Notes: a model not told the origin generated them from the letters alone. 64,000 nucleotides of DNA from Phoronis australis (GCA_002633005.1 NMRA01000261.1:372001-436000), one strand, 5' to 3'. Shown: positions 46,301 through 57,300, numbered from the stretch's first letter. Numbers and translations are program-made.

Positions 46301-47344
46301 GTAGTTCATGTGTGCTGCCCTTCTCAGTAGTCAAATTTCTCTTTGCGTACGGTACTTTTACTGCACAGTACATGCCAGCTGTCGCACAAAATGGCGACTG
46401 AATTCCCTTCAATACAGTCGATTGGAGACATAATTTACTGTGAGAGTAACTGTATCTATGGGTCAGTAGTACAGTTGTCATGATGGGGAATATGAGAAGT
46501 TTGGTTTGGCATGTTTTGTAGTTCATACAAAATTTTATTTTATAGCTGTAGATTTAGTTAAACGGAAACAGTAGAAAACGTCCAACAGCTTTAGCTTTGT
46601 TAGAGCACACTATTCAGATTTCCATTCTGGGCTTGGATTGGGTTATTAGTCCGGATAATGTCTTAAAATTTTGCATTCCTTTACACTCTATAGGCCTTTT
46701 GAAGTTGACATGCAAGGTCTGTGAAAGCATTTCTTTGAGAACCCTGCTCTTAGTCATACAACTGTCCCAGTTGGACTGTGTATTCGCAGTTTAACAAAGG
46801 GTTTATGGTCATGGCTGAGAAGAAATTGCTTTATTACTACCTATTGGTTCTGAATAGCCCAGCACAGAACGTCAGGGCTTCGTGACATTGCACTTTTAAA
46901 ATGTGTGAGTTACTAGTTTACCCCTCTGCAAAACTGTGGCAGTTTGATGATATGCTGATTGTAACGAATTTACAAAAATGGTATGAAATACCATTGCTTT
47001 ATATCTCCATGAAAGTCACAGGATTGAACTGTAGATGGCACTGGATGTTGTGCACCGTACTTCATTATGTCGCTACTACATGGCAAAATGGCTGTTGTTA
47101 TTTTACAGATGCCCCTGGCATCATCAACAAAGAGGCAGTTACAGAACTACAGACCACTCTGTTGGGCAGTCTGAGGAAGTATATAGCCTATCACTACCCA
47201 GAAGAGCGACGGCGCTATGGCAAGATGTTGTTAAGGTTACCATCTCTGCGAACCATCAGCGCAAAAGCTGCAGAACGTTTCCTGTCAATGACTCTCGCTG
47301 GAAAAATTCAGATGACAGATTTGGTTGTGGAGATGATGTCGTAA
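31153..47344 (+). CDS. Nuclear hormone receptor (orphan; NR3/NR5-like LBD), complete, 8 exons
   Basis: A ligand-regulated or orphan transcription factor. Exons are 31153-31393, 37781-37889, 38136-38263, 39904-40083, 41770-41865, 43473-43557, 44914-45101 and 47109-47344, joining to 1263 bases, 420 residues, with all phases consistent. Residues 1-90 are an A/B region. The DNA-binding domain spans C91-C151 with all eight zinc cysteines (91, 94, 108, 111, 127, 133, 143, 146) and P-box CEGCKG. The following [14 protein letters not shown] box resembles that of ERR, NR5 and NR6 receptors. The ligand-binding domain, from about residue 220, has WARKVPGF at 246 and the DQMNLL signature, and ends in helix 12 LVVEMM (414-419), a complete AF-2 motif. 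The DNA-binding domain resembles RXR and the LBD resembles ERR/NR5, so subfamily assignment is open. The only gap in the sequence falls in intron 1. Confidence 0.95.
31394..32554. other. Nuclear receptor intron 1, 5' part
   Basis: AT-rich with a TTCTCCACTGAACAAC phrase near 31671 that also occurs at 21680 and 58680, so it belongs to a low-copy dispersed repeat. No gene was recognised. Confidence 0.5.
32555..32979. other. Assembly gap
   Basis: A run of 425 N inside nuclear receptor intron 1. An open frame read across it is meaningless. Confidence 1.
33836..35060 (+). pseudogene. Decayed copy of a C2H2-type protein gene, nested in nuclear receptor intron 1
   Basis: Starts [12 protein letters not shown] at 33836 but hits stops at once. 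Long parts of the original reading remain in shifting frames: from 34046 [55 protein letters not shown]; then near 34565 [20 protein letters not shown] followed by H-x5-H, a C2H2 finger whose second Cys is Tyr; then [15 protein letters not shown] and SQIGVFF. I know this architecture from multi-copy proteins in cnidarian, echinoderm and fish genomes, probably spread by transposition. No introns are evident, so it may be a retrocopy. Confidence 0.65.
35061..37040. other. Nuclear receptor intron 1, middle part: nothing recognised
   Basis: The minus-strand frame at 35669-35286 and others lack motifs. Two ACGTCCGT(T/C)AC phrases (36599 and 36956) suggest part of a repeat. Confidence 0.45.
37050..37410 (-). 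pseudogene. LINE ORF1-like coiled-coil fragment
   Basis: On the minus strand, in frames broken at least once, it reads [17 protein letters not shown], then [20 protein letters not shown] followed by [11 protein letters not shown]. The coiled coil ending in [12 protein letters not shown] is the hallmark of ORF1-like proteins of several LINE and related retroelements (YSRRNNIRIxG). It lies 370 bases upstream of nuclear receptor exon 2. Confidence 0.65.
37781..37889 (+). CDS. Nuclear receptor exon 2 (first zinc finger)
   Basis: [20 protein letters not shown], then CKGFFKR, the complete first finger and P-box. The acceptor is TGCCTTTTAG. The donor GTGGGG splits the Arg codon after FFK, a common intron position in this family. 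Confidence 0.97.
38136..38263 (+). CDS. Nuclear receptor exon 3 (second zinc finger)
   Basis: [16 protein letters not shown], then [11 protein letters not shown] and GMKKD. The D-box is KADNN. The acceptor is TTCCATAG and the donor GTAAGA. Confidence 0.97.
38264..39903. other. Nuclear receptor intron 3: nothing recognised
   Basis: Mixed composition with a GC-richer piece at 39290-39500. No coding signal. Confidence 0.5.
39904..40083 (+). CDS. Nuclear receptor exon 4 (C-terminal extension and hinge)
   Basis: [16 protein letters not shown] is a basic C-terminal extension (T/A-box type). Then [14 protein letters not shown] begins helix 1 of the LBD, similar to the LLVAEPE helix of ERR/NR5. The acceptor is TTTTCAG and the donor GTAAAA. 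Confidence 0.93.
40955..41181. mobile_element. Near-perfect 227-bp palindrome (foldback element)
   Basis: The arms of about 100 bases match with about one mismatch around a spacer of roughly 20 bases (CCACCGAAAGGGGGTCGAAG). Each arm ends next to the spacer in CCCCTATATTAATATAGGGG, itself a perfect 20-base palindrome, so palindromes are nested. Located in nuclear receptor intron 4. Confidence 0.9.
41770..41865 (+). CDS. Nuclear receptor exon 5 (LBD helix 3)
   Basis: Ends [14 protein letters not shown], the helix 3 signature shared with ER/ERR. The acceptor is TTTTTAAG and the donor GTGAGT. Confidence 0.95.
42592..42740. repeat. G-rich minisatellite (about 43-bp units)
   Basis: About three degenerate copies of a unit like ACACAGGAGG..GGGGAGTTATGA..GTATTAGA. 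The last runs into a G-rich tract (GGAGGGGGTGGGGGGCGGGG) that could form a G-quadruplex. Nuclear receptor intron 5. Confidence 0.75.
43473..43557 (+). CDS. Nuclear receptor exon 6 (helices 4-5)
   Basis: [20 protein letters not shown], then a segment ending RLSYR: the LBD signature (DQ..LL). The acceptor is AATTTCAG and the donor GTATAA. Confidence 0.96.
43760..43925 (-). mobile_element. tRNA-derived SINE
   Basis: On the minus strand: A-box-like GTGGCCTATTGGGTTGAG, then a perfect B box GGTTCGAATCC about 33 bases later, then a body CACTGCTAGACCC..GGTCTCTAGC shared with 1565-1610. No stable cloverleaf is evident. This is the best copy of the family in the window. Confidence 0.75.
44914..45101 (+). 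CDS. Nuclear receptor exon 7 (helices 6-8)
   Basis: Encodes the segment from [10 protein letters not shown] to [17 protein letters not shown], matching helix 8 of other receptors (EF..L..I.L). The acceptor is AACTTCAG and the donor GTACAT. Confidence 0.94.
45423..45731. mobile_element. Foldback-ended element with 11-bp target duplication
   Basis: Direct repeats AATGCTTTTTG at 45412-45422 and 45732-45742 flank it. The left end ACACAAACTTCATTGAAAAC... is repeated inverted at 45666-45703. On the minus strand it contains CCTGATGATGAGACATGCGG, of the kind found in tails of Penelope-like and LINE elements. Nuclear receptor intron 7. Confidence 0.7.
45743..47108. other. Nuclear receptor intron 7, 3' part: nothing recognised
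   Basis: Ordinary AT-rich sequence with an A13 run at 46017-46027. No coding signal beyond chance frames. Confidence 0.5.
47109..47344 (+). CDS. Nuclear receptor exon 8 (helices 9-12, stop)
   Basis: [11 protein letters not shown], then [14 protein letters not shown] (helix 10) and LVVEMM (helix 12). Stop TAA at 47342-47344. The acceptor is TTTTACAG. Confidence 0.97.
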
Positions 47345-47954
47345 TGGATTGGTTGTGGCATGCACAGTGAATTTGATGTTGATCTATGACTGGATTTTTG
47401 AAAGAAAAATGCAACTTTGGATCGTCACAGTGATGCCATTGGTTAATCAGTTCTGTTGTACATATCATTTGCATCACTAGTATTCTATGTGCCCCCTGTC
47501 TATTCAGTATTTGTAAGAGAATTCTCATTTGTTGGAAATCTTTAGTTACATGTGTATCTGCAGGTAGTCTGTTGTTTCATTAATCACCCATTACAGAACT
47601 CTGCACTTTCAAAATGACTTAAAATTAGAACTGCATGACCATCAGGCCACAACACAATTGCGCGTACACGTGAAATGTAGATGTCTTACAGCTGTAGTAA
47701 TACTAGGCACAGGATTGGATTTGGTGTGGATGTAATTTAGAGTAGACTAACAAGTGTGATGCACCTCTTTAGCTAGCACCATACATATATTCATTGCTGA
47801 CAACTTGAATGGTCTGGGTTACTAAAATTTCCATGGATTCTTGGAGATGCAACATGGTGTCTCGTCAAATTTCAAGAAGTATTAAAGCTATGTTACTAAC
47901 TTGTGAATTTAAAGAATTGAGTGTAATGAGTAACTAACACAATGCAAATGAGGT

Positions 47955-47960
47955 AATAAA
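47955..47960 (+). terminator. Candidate polyadenylation signal of the nuclear receptor gene
   Basis: AATAAA 611 bases after the stop codon and 139 bases before the end of the convergent RPS19 coding sequence. Confidence 0.45.
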
Positions 47961-48098
47961 GTCATTGACTCTCTTTGCTTCTGATAAACTGATCAATGTA
48001 GATGTGTGTTTTTTAGAAATGTTTACAGAGAGAAACCACACAACGATACAACAAAATGTTTTCTATTTTTCTAGCATTTTCAACACAGTAAAAGTTTT

Positions 48099-48180
48099 TC
48101 AATTCTGTGGAGTGCGTTCCTTTAGCTGTGAAGCAATTCTGTCCAAGTCACGGCGTCCTTGTGAAGTCAGACGACGACCT
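48099..48180 (-). CDS. rps19: RPS19 coding exon 4 and stop
   Basis: [20 protein letters not shown], then ERTPQN and TGA at 48101-48099. The acceptor is CTTTTTCAG. Confidence 0.96.
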
Positions 48181-51100
48181 CTGAAAAAGGAAATGGGTTT
48201 TTAACAGCCATGTGTACAGTACACATAAGGTGCATCTAGACCAGTGGTTGCCCCCACAGCAAATTCTTTTCGAGGCAACTTGACTTTGAGCTACCCAGTG
48301 TCAAGGCAGAAGTACAGAATCTGCAAATTTGTCACATAAAGAATGGGCAGCATGAGCACAGGTGCGCCCCCGCTTGACTAGAACAGTAATTCTTCATCTA
48401 TTTAGCACACAATATGGCGGACAAGTGAAATTCTATTTTGTCTATTTTTCACAAAACATATTGCGAAAATTTCAGTCTACTATTTTCATGGTTTGCACTT
48501 TTTCGATGTCATAAAGCTCCCATTATTTCTAGCAAGGTAATTGACCCTGAATGCACTGCAAACGGCGTGCTTCTGGGGTTGTTCGTTTTATAAAAATGAC
48601 CACTAGATGGCACAAAAATGTCCATCCGAAAAAAGGGAACATGTCATCGCTTCAGAGGAACGAAGGGAAACCACTAAGGGGCACAGCATTTGATGGATAC
48701 GCATAAAAGTCGCCGTCTTTTGTTAACTTCATATAAATACACTTACTAAATTTAATAAAGATCCTGCAGTGGCTTCAGGAGATACAGCTATGGACACAAA
48801 ACAAAACTACCACTAAGAGGTGCCGAAGTAGTCATTGTGAACCGTCCTCTTCACACTGAGAACATTTATGCCAATAATCCTTAGAATGGTTTGGTTGATC
48901 GAAGGGTGAATGCCAAAAACAGGAGGATAGCATCACCTCATCAATAGATGCCTATATTCCAAATATTCTGAAAATCCGTTGAGGACCTTTGAAGTTACAG
49001 AGGTAAACGTAAAAAATCAAAATTGCCACTAGGGGACACCAGAAGTCAGATCCGTCCAAAAGTTGTCTGTTAAAACATCAAATAAATACACTTGCTAACT
49101 TTAGTAAAGATCCTGCAAACGGTTTAGGAGATACAGCCATGGGCGAAAAAAACCTGCCACTAGGATGCACCACAGTAGTCAAAGTCGTTGGAAAATCATT
49201 GCCAGCCATCCTCTTCATAGTAAAAACATACAACATGTCAATTTTTAGAGCGGCTTTGTTGATAGAGGGGTGGACGCCAAAAAATAAACTCGAAAACAGT
49301 AAACTGTTCATCACATGAGACACAGCAGTTAGTTAAGATATTCATGAACTTGTTAACTACTGTTTAGGTCCAGGTTGGCCTTGGTCCCGGACTCTCAAGG
49401 TGCAGGGCGTGCACATAGCAATATCAGTGCATTTGAGACTGTTTCCCATGCCCTGTAAGTGAGCTCCACAACACAAGATACTATCGTTCCTATACCCTGC
49501 AAATGAGCTCCACAAAACAAGATACTATCGTTTCCATGCCCTGCAAGTGAGCTCCACAACACAAGATACTATGTCTAATGCCTCACCCCGTGGTCTGGTC
49601 TTTTTCTATCAGTTTTAATCCCTCAAGAGACTGCAGTACTTTGCGGGCCACAGAGCGAGAGCTGGGGCAGAAATGAGACGGAGCAGTGCCATTGTTCCTG
49701 CGGCCTGTTAACAAGAAACCAACATTAGCATACAGTTACACCCAAAGAATAATGTGTGATAGTAGGCGCACATTCAAATGAATCAGAGACTCTATAGTCA
49801 TGTCGATGCAAGTCAACTGTTACACTTTCAGGTATCAACAGCCTGCTTCTCTTTCCCAGATTATGCCTAACACCAGAGACCCTCTCAGCAATCTTGAAAC
49901 TTACAGCCAGAGGAAGCACACATAAAATTGAAAGCAATCCCAAATAATTCAAAGTAAGCAATTTATTGAGCTCAGACCTGGAATTCAATAATTGAGTTCA
50001 ATTTCAGTGAATGTTCAAACTAGCATTCTTTGAAATGCTGAAAATAACTGTACTCTTGTGACATACATGTAGAAATTTTAGCGAGCCTGGAAATTGAAAC
50101 TAATCCTCTTTTTTTGAAGAAGCAGTGCCATTTAAGTATGACAATATAACTACACACATGTGATCACATGTAACTGCACGAGTATAAAACAAGTCAAGAC
50201 AAACCTGTCTAGTGTTTTTACCAATTTAAATTCAAGCTACAAATAATCAGAATATTTTGAAAATTCCATTATCTTCTTCAAAAACCATTGCTTGTGATGA
50301 TGGCAAGTGTTAAATGCCAGTGTAGTTATAAGCAATCTCCTCACCTCCATATATCTTTCGCAGATTACCAACTCCAACCGGTGCTCTCATGTACAAGTGC
50401 CTGGCCACTGAAGCCGCCCTTATGTAATACCAGTCCTCTTCGTAGGGCGCCAGTTCCTTGAATGTGCCAGTCTTCACTATTTCCACCCAATCTGGCACTT
50501 TCATCTTGCCTGACCTGGAACAGTGGAAACAAGCTTACTACATACACAGACACAAATACAGGAGACTGTTTCCTAGAAGGGAAAATGGATGCAATTTACA
50601 AAAATGAGAGCCTCTACAAAAGGTACAACACAGACAAAGTATCAAATAGGAATGTACAGCACATCATTTTAAACTCGAATCAAACAGTGAGGAGAGTAGT
50701 AATATACGATCAAACAAATTCACAATTTCCCAATTTGTCTCGCAAGTTTCATGCGGTTACCATGTGCTCAAGAAGCACAACTCAGGCTGAGGAAATACAG
50801 CAAAAAATTAGTGATAATATGTTTGAACAATTGCGAATGAGAAAACCAGAGGTGAGATTGTATTCGCAGGTGAAGAGGCAAAAGTTTACGCAGCGGCCAT
50901 CTCTGTCGTCTTTTGAATGGCCAGAATGTTAATTTGGATGGGATCGACGGGACGGTCAGAATTAAAAAAGACGAGCAAAATTCAAAAAAGTTGCTTGAAA
51001 TGATAACCACTTTCTCAATATTATTGGCCGAAACCAATCAGATCATTCAGAACCTGTCACATGACCACTTTAATCTTGAGCTGCAAAACTCGAGTCGGTC

Positions 51101-54100
51101 AAAATAAGACTTTTTAACAAAATAAAACATTAAAAATGTGAAAATAAATTGGAATGCATCAAGGGCAATTCAAAACACATTTGAAGAAATGAAAATAGCA
51201 CTTTGTATCCTGTTTCGGCAGCACGTAGAAAATAGGACTCAGGCCTAGCGGCCAATTTGGCAACTGCTTGAATGGGCTTGCACATGGGATCGTACAAAAG
51301 AATTTCCTACATCAATCACATACCACGATTCCCATCCAACGAATCAAGGGTTACAGTTGAATTTTCTTTCAGAAAGCGTTTTTCTTTCTTTTGTTTCATC
51401 GTTTTCATGTGGTTCTCCGAGATTCGGTCACAAACGCTGCAATTATCCCTCTGTCAAAGTTTACAAACCTTGACTTTTGTTATTTGTGAACACATTGAGC
51501 ATTTCTTTTATCTACGAAATATTCCGTCTACTCCAATCTCCACACATTTTTGGCCGCAGAATCGCACTATTTGTCACCGCAGTTTAATACCATATGCAGA
51601 CCCCATTGATGAACAATGCTATCCCAGGTGCCCCAGCCATTACGATTTTCGTTCCTCCGAAACATAAAGAGCAGTTTCCGCTTTTCAAGTCGTCAACAAC
51701 GCCGCGGTAAGAAACCAATTTGCTGCGGAAATTTTATGACAAATTCCGATTTTTTTTTTCTGCAGAAATATAACAGAAATGCGCGGATGGAATAAGAGAA
51801 AAAACAGAAATCCGCATTTCCACGGAAAATTCCAAGCAGTGGCTGACGCTCAAATAAATAGGCCTTCAATTATTTCAGAAATATATTAAAGAAATTTACT
51901 GCGCAAAAAGTGCTTTTTAGCGTATTTTTCAATATTCCGCACGCCCCATGACACAGGTGTTACCGGCAGCCTGATATACCTGTGAATGGAAACTCTTTCA
52001 AGACTTTTATTGGTTGTTGCTTGTGCATTTCTCATTTAAATGAATACTATTGGATAGTTCCGGAGAATTTCTCATTGTCACTGGCCAATCGAATTTGAGC
52101 TCATTTCGTTAGCCTTGTAAGAGTTTCTTTGGCTGATCCAATATTTATGGTTATGCACTGTGAAAAACTGGCAAGTCGTTACAACTCTTCACTGTGTCTG
52201 TAGTGCCAGATGTTTGCAATTTGGGGGGGAGTAATTCTGTGATTTTGCACAGCCAGTGTCGTCTGCGGTTTCCGTCATGATTGACATGGCTTTGCACAAT
52301 CTATATACTTATATACTTAGTCATGTCGTCTGCCACGCAAAGGCCTAAAAGACTCGAGGATTATTCTACAAGCCAAGAGCTGTTCCAGATACAGAAGTTG
52401 ACTTAGATGCTGGTACGACAAATAATCCAGCTACAGATCCAGATCGTGGTGATAACGCGACCAGTCAATGAAACGCTAATACCCGTGCAATCAAAGGCAA
52501 ACCTTTCAATCAATGTACCGAATTTTTGCCGACAACATCTGACATCAGCATTTTTAAAGTTTGCTCCATACTTGAGAATAGACATTTTTAACAGGTAAAT
52601 GGATTTGTAACAACCCCGAAAACAGCATAGTTGCTAACGTTTGACAATCCAGTCGATATCTTCATAAAAATAGGTTTTTACTTGCTCTCCCGTCCAAGTA
52701 AATGGAAACAGACGTGAATCGGTTTGTTTACAATACCTAATTAGATATTCAAGGTGGTGGACGATGTTGTGAACTCGTATGTTGTGCAATTTCTGCAAGA
52801 ACTCTGGTTGGATGTACCGACTTTTTGACGTCGAATTCAGACTAACATTATGAGGGTATTGACAGCGAACGCTGTGCAAGACACGAGATTGAGAGAAAAC
52901 AAGAGGCTCGACTCTCAGGAACATGTATGATAAAAATGCAACTCACTTTACCAAAACACATTATTCAGACCGTCGGCTTCGCGGAAGACAGGATGTTGCT
53001 ACTGAAATCTTTACCACCGTGTTGGAGTTTTTGGACTTAGTCGACATTGGCATCTCTAGTATGAACATCACATTCTTTTTTGAGTAAAATGACTCCACAT
53101 ACCATTTCAAATACGCCTGTATAGACTTCCATTTAAAGTTATTGAATAAACGAATGCTCTTTGTTTTATCAACGACACCTTTATTCCATTTCACTGTACT
53201 GTGTTATTACATGGGTAGATACACCTGACCACTGCATGGTGTTGCGGCCGCAGCGGTCCGACCACCAATGCTCACGTGAACTGCCGTGTTCGGTCAATTT
53301 TTTTGAAATTTGGGACTCCCACTCTTGAAATCGTAGATAAACTCCTGCGTAGGAGTCATACTGCGAGGACTGGTCACTACATAATCCATACTGTACTTGC
53401 CAGGGTTAATACCTAGGGTGCTAAATTGGGGAAATCAACACTCAGGGGTGGTAACCAGGGCTTTATCCAAGATTTCAAACATAGGGTGTCCAAAATGGGG
53501 TTCCCAATATTCCAGGGTGTTCATGATTCCAACGACGCGTTGTCCCACCCCCCGCCATCATTCACCAGTAACCCCTCTAACCACATACACACACAGTGAG
53601 TTTTTTTTTACAAAAAATGCATTGAACAAGACTTTTACACCTCTGTTTACAAAAACAGCTCCCCAGTAGTGAGCTTTTTTAACTACAAAACTGTGGGACT
53701 TTTATGTCTAAATTTACGAAAACAGCCAAATAGCTTAACAAACAGGTATTTCAGATAAGTTGAACGATGAGTGCACTGTTTTTGGTGACCTTGAGTCAAA
53801 TTGATGTTATAAAGTTCATCATATCATCTTAATAAGCTTTAATATTCTGTAAAATGAGTCATCAGAGCTGCAGTTGACAACCAAACACCCTAATGCTTGA
53901 AGGGTGTTGGATACACAATGCTTTCAACCTAGTTTGAACATGGCAACATTGTATATACGTTGTATATTTCGTTCTGCTTTGAAAAGAGCCAGCACTGTGA
54001 GCTCACTTCCCCCTTCAACTATGTGCCTGAGCTTCCTAGTAATCATTACAATGTGAGTGTCCAAACTTGAAAGATTCTAATTGACAGTGGGTGTCCAAAT

Positions 54101-54371
54101 GGTATATTGGGCATCCTTGCCAGGGCATCCAGATTAATGCTAGGGCGTCCAAATGGACGCCCAGGAACTATGCTGCATAATGGCCTGTACCTGTATAAAT
54201 GGGGAATCCATAGCCCAAAGAGTGCCTTTCATTCATAAACACCAGCTGGTGAACATTGAGTAACACATTAGCACAGAAGAGCATACAGAAGAAAACTTAC
54301 TTTTTCAAAAAAGCCGCAAGTGCCTTAACGAATTTGTGTTGATCCACGTCCTTCACGCTAACACTTGGCAT
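48099..54371 (-). CDS. rps19: Ribosomal protein eS19 (RPS19), complete, 4 coding exons
   Basis: A component of the 40S ribosomal subunit, needed for 18S rRNA 3'-end maturation. Coding exons are 54371-54301, 50514-50345, 49704-49587 and 48180-48099, which sum to 441 bases, 146 residues (human 145), with all phases consistent. It runs [97 protein letters not shown], collinear with animal eS19 throughout. The start codon follows a splice acceptor (TTATTCTAG) directly, so there is an upstream 5' UTR exon not located. Intron 1 is 3.8 kb, and introns 1 and 3 hold repeats. Divergent from XRCC1 and convergent with the nuclear receptor gene. Confidence 0.97.
48541..49306. repeat. Dispersed repeat family A, copy 4
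   Basis: Aligns with 2625-3420 from GAATGCA.TGCAAA to the GGGGTGGACGCCAAAAA phrase, with small deletions. CTCF-core-like sites occur near 48598, 48670, 48809, 49026 and 49156, most less exact than in copy 3. Lies in RPS19 intron 3. Confidence 0.85.
49448..49573. repeat. 44-bp tandem repeat, about 2.8 units
   Basis: Unit like ATGCCCTGCAAGTGAGCTCC followed by ACAACACAAGATACTATCGT, starting at 49448, 49493 and 49536. It ends 14 bases before RPS19 exon 3 on the donor side. Confidence 0.85.
49587..49704 (-). CDS. rps19: RPS19 coding exon 3
   Basis: [13 protein letters not shown], then [20 protein letters not shown]. The acceptor is GTTAACAG and the donor GTGAGG. Confidence 0.97.
50345..50514 (-). 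CDS. rps19: RPS19 coding exon 2
   Basis: The longest eS19 block: [40 protein letters not shown], then GNLRKIYG. The acceptor is GTTCCAG and the donor GTGAGG. Confidence 0.98.
51258..51838. mobile_element. hAT-like MITE, inverted second copy
   Basis: The reverse complement matches the element at 19459-19984, including the segment from CCGCGGTAAG to CTCCGAAACATAAAGAGCA and the GGAAAATTCCAAGC end. The left end is poorly preserved. RPS19 intron 1. Confidence 0.7.
52320..53200. other. Unidentified coding-like segment, possible transposon remnant
   Basis: The plus strand opens [20 protein letters not shown] at 52324 and stops soon. Minus-strand frames 52924-52634 and 53194-52961 contain [20 protein letters not shown] and [14 protein letters not shown]. 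The convergent layout resembles the two-gene THAP elements elsewhere in the window, but no domain is recognised. Confidence 0.3.
53440..54185. mobile_element. Repeat with GGACGCCC motifs, copy 2 (inverted)
   Basis: The reverse complement of 54185-54040 matches 25985-26115 closely (GGGCGTCCATTTGGACGCCC..., ...AAGGATGCCCAAT). The other end, with AGGGTGTCCAAAATGGGG, is at 53480. RPS19 intron 1. Confidence 0.65.
54301..54371 (-). CDS. rps19: RPS19 coding exon 1
   Basis: [20 protein letters not shown], then FLK; donor GTAAGT, phase 2. Acceptor AG immediately before ATG. Confidence 0.96.
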
Positions 54372-57300
54372 CTAGAATAAGGTGAAACATATTATAAGTT
54401 TGTTGGCAGGCAAGTTAATATTCAAGTTCTACCATTAACTCTTAACAATTTCGAAAGAAAATTATTACTAAAATTTCTCCCTTTTCATTTTTCAATAACA
54501 AAATAATATTGTTTGTAAATGACCACAATTTTTCAAAACATTGTCTGATGGTTGCAGGAAACCAATTTGGTGCTGAACATCTCTCAAGGACAAAATGAGA
54601 AACTAAAATTTCACTTGTCAAGTTATGTCTTAACTTGGTGAGATTGAACGCATTACATTTCTCAAACTGTCAGAGGTTTTTAACATTTTATTAACAGTAG
54701 AGTTTGCTTCAGCGAATCTATAACTATATTAGTTCATAGAAAAATCCCACACCCAAAATAATGGTGAGATTCTATTTCATGGTGCTCAAAGGCAACACAT
54801 ATTTTCACTCCACACATTAAGCATCAGAATAACAGTGGAACACATAACATTTGTGCGATGCGTGTGATTACCTGCTGCTTTACTTTCTATCCATGTCAGA
54901 CAATGAATGACCCCGGCTGAAAGTCAAGCAACAGCCAATCACAGCAACTAACGTCATATAGTAGTAAGATTTTCAATTCCGGCGCATCTAAATCTCACTT
55001 CTGGCAGATGTTTTTCTGTGTAATAGAGTACGCTGAATTTCATTTCCTTACTTATAGCGTATAGGTGTTTCAAAAGATCGGGTAGAAGGAAATAAAACTC
55101 CCTAGTCTGAAGTAGGCTTTCTAATTTTCAGTACATTTTGACTCCAAGTGGTCTCCAGCTAAAGGAGATAACTATTGGTTGGCAAAGCAGACAGGAGGAC
55201 AACTAACATTTTTTCAAAAGGGTTGCTAGGCCACCTACAACTTGTTTGATTCTGTTGTCAATTTAGACAGTACCACGGTCTCAACTGGCCCCAGTTGAGA
55301 GGGTAGTCATCCCATAGGCCTTCCACATGCCGAAGCTTTTCGGCCAATCATGCCTCACTTATTAAACTATCAAACTCATGTTGNTTGTTTATCACACTTT
55401 TCATCAATACATATTTGAAATGATGTTGTTTATCTTTAATTTTTTAAAGTAATGCATTTTGACAAAGTTAAGTAAGTCGCAAACTGCATGTCAACAAAAA
55501 GGTCACAAAATAATATCAATAATTTGCCCAAACCAGTTATCAGATTTCAACTTCCTTGATGAAAAATCTTGAAATGATACTAGCTTATTTTTTTTCTTGA
55601 GTAATTGTTATTTTATGCCAATTTGAAACGACAAAATTGTACGTACTGACTTTTCTTCGTGGACTTTGTTGACTTTAAGGTCCACATCTTCGCACAGGAA
55701 TGTCCAACCGGAATGTTCTTTTTTGCAAATTATTCATTATAAAATTTTCTTTGAAATGATGTATAACATGTCTGTCTAGGTTATGTAGATTTGTAACTAT
55801 AATATTTCAAACTCACAAATTTGATTTGACAGAATTTTTACCAAAAAATTTGACACAAAAACACCATTTTCTCCGGAACCGTAAGTCCGATTTAAAAATT
55901 TTTTGCACCGTTCTTTTAGTCTCGTAGAGAGCTTTCTAATGATGTATATTACATGCATATTTTCTAAAATTTTTGAAAAACGTTGTCCTCCCTACCTTTG
56001 GCCTGCAAACTGCAATAAGCTATTGAATATAGTTGATGTTGTGACATGTTAAGCCCCCTCTAAATTGCTTGTCAAGGGGCAATTACCTCTTGGCCAATCA
56101 GTTTGGATGCTCGACTCTCATGCTGGTGACCTGTGTTTGGTACTGCCGTCGGCATGTGGATTTTATCTAGGACCTAGGTTACCTTCAACAGCCACTTACT
56201 AGCATGAAAATCAGTTAAGAATGGTCTTTTAACAAAAAATTGCCCACAATTAATTGTTTTGTTATAATGGACTCAATATTCAAGTGTAATTTACTTGGCC
56301 AAGTGTTAAAAATCATTCGTTCACATGCATCCACGTTTTCTTACGGTCAAGGCCACAGCTCAGTTTTGGTCAGGTTATGTGTAATTTGCATATTTTTGAC
56401 AAAATACTGCTCAGGAGATAATTACAGTTTTGCCAGTGTATGTATATTCAAGCTATTATACAATTATGGACTTTTATCAAGGTCAGAGTGTTGGTTTCTG
56501 TTATGGAATCACACGTTGAAACAATAAATAGTCTCTGCAATGCGTTTCGGCGAATAAAATGCGATAAATATTGCGAGCGACTCGATGTTTATATATGTAT
56601 TTTTCAACTGTGTGGAACTACAAACAAATAACGCCACTGTCACAAACCGATGAAACGAACGACAGCGACATCTATAGAAAGGCTTATAACTAACTAGCAA
56701 TCCGTCGCATGACAGTTTCCATATGCTAAAAATATGTTAATAACTAGTCATTATCACGTGTTTGAGGTCTGGAAACCAACATATTGACTGTGTGTCAAGT
56801 CATTAAAATTTTGTTCTATTATATGATTCCATCTGCTTAGTAAATCCTTTAAGGAGGCTATATTTGAGCTTTCAATTATATGCCAAATATTCATTCTGTC
56901 AATCAAGTACCAGTTTTTATCCAAAACGTAGAAAAATTCTGCTTATCTATCAAACTGAACAGATGAACATCCTTATGAAATCAAAATTTTAAATTGGCAC
57001 AAGTACTTTGGAACTGTCTTGATTCTTGGATGTTGAAATTTATGATTTCTGAAATGATTATCATACTTGATTGAGAATTTCTTGAAGAGAGAAGAGCACT
57101 AATGCTGCTTCTAGTGCATCACTACGAGTTTACTGTCTTTAGCCACTAATTACTGGTTCCACTTTTAAGTTAACTTCATCATTTCTTCATGTGGCGAGAA
57201 TCACGCGACTCATTTTACCGTGCTCTTTCCTTTAAATGTTGTATGTCATCATTCGAAACCAATCAAATGGTCAAGAAGGCTGACTCAAGCCATGATACCT

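Noticed and set aside
46901-47344. Single-exon 147-residue gene
   Set aside because: Only the part after the acceptor at 47109 is coding. The upstream portion is intron read-through.
50515-54300. Intronic snoRNA in RPS19
   Set aside because: TGATGA-like and CTGA boxes were noticed near 53750-53830, but no terminal stem or proper C/D pair could be made.
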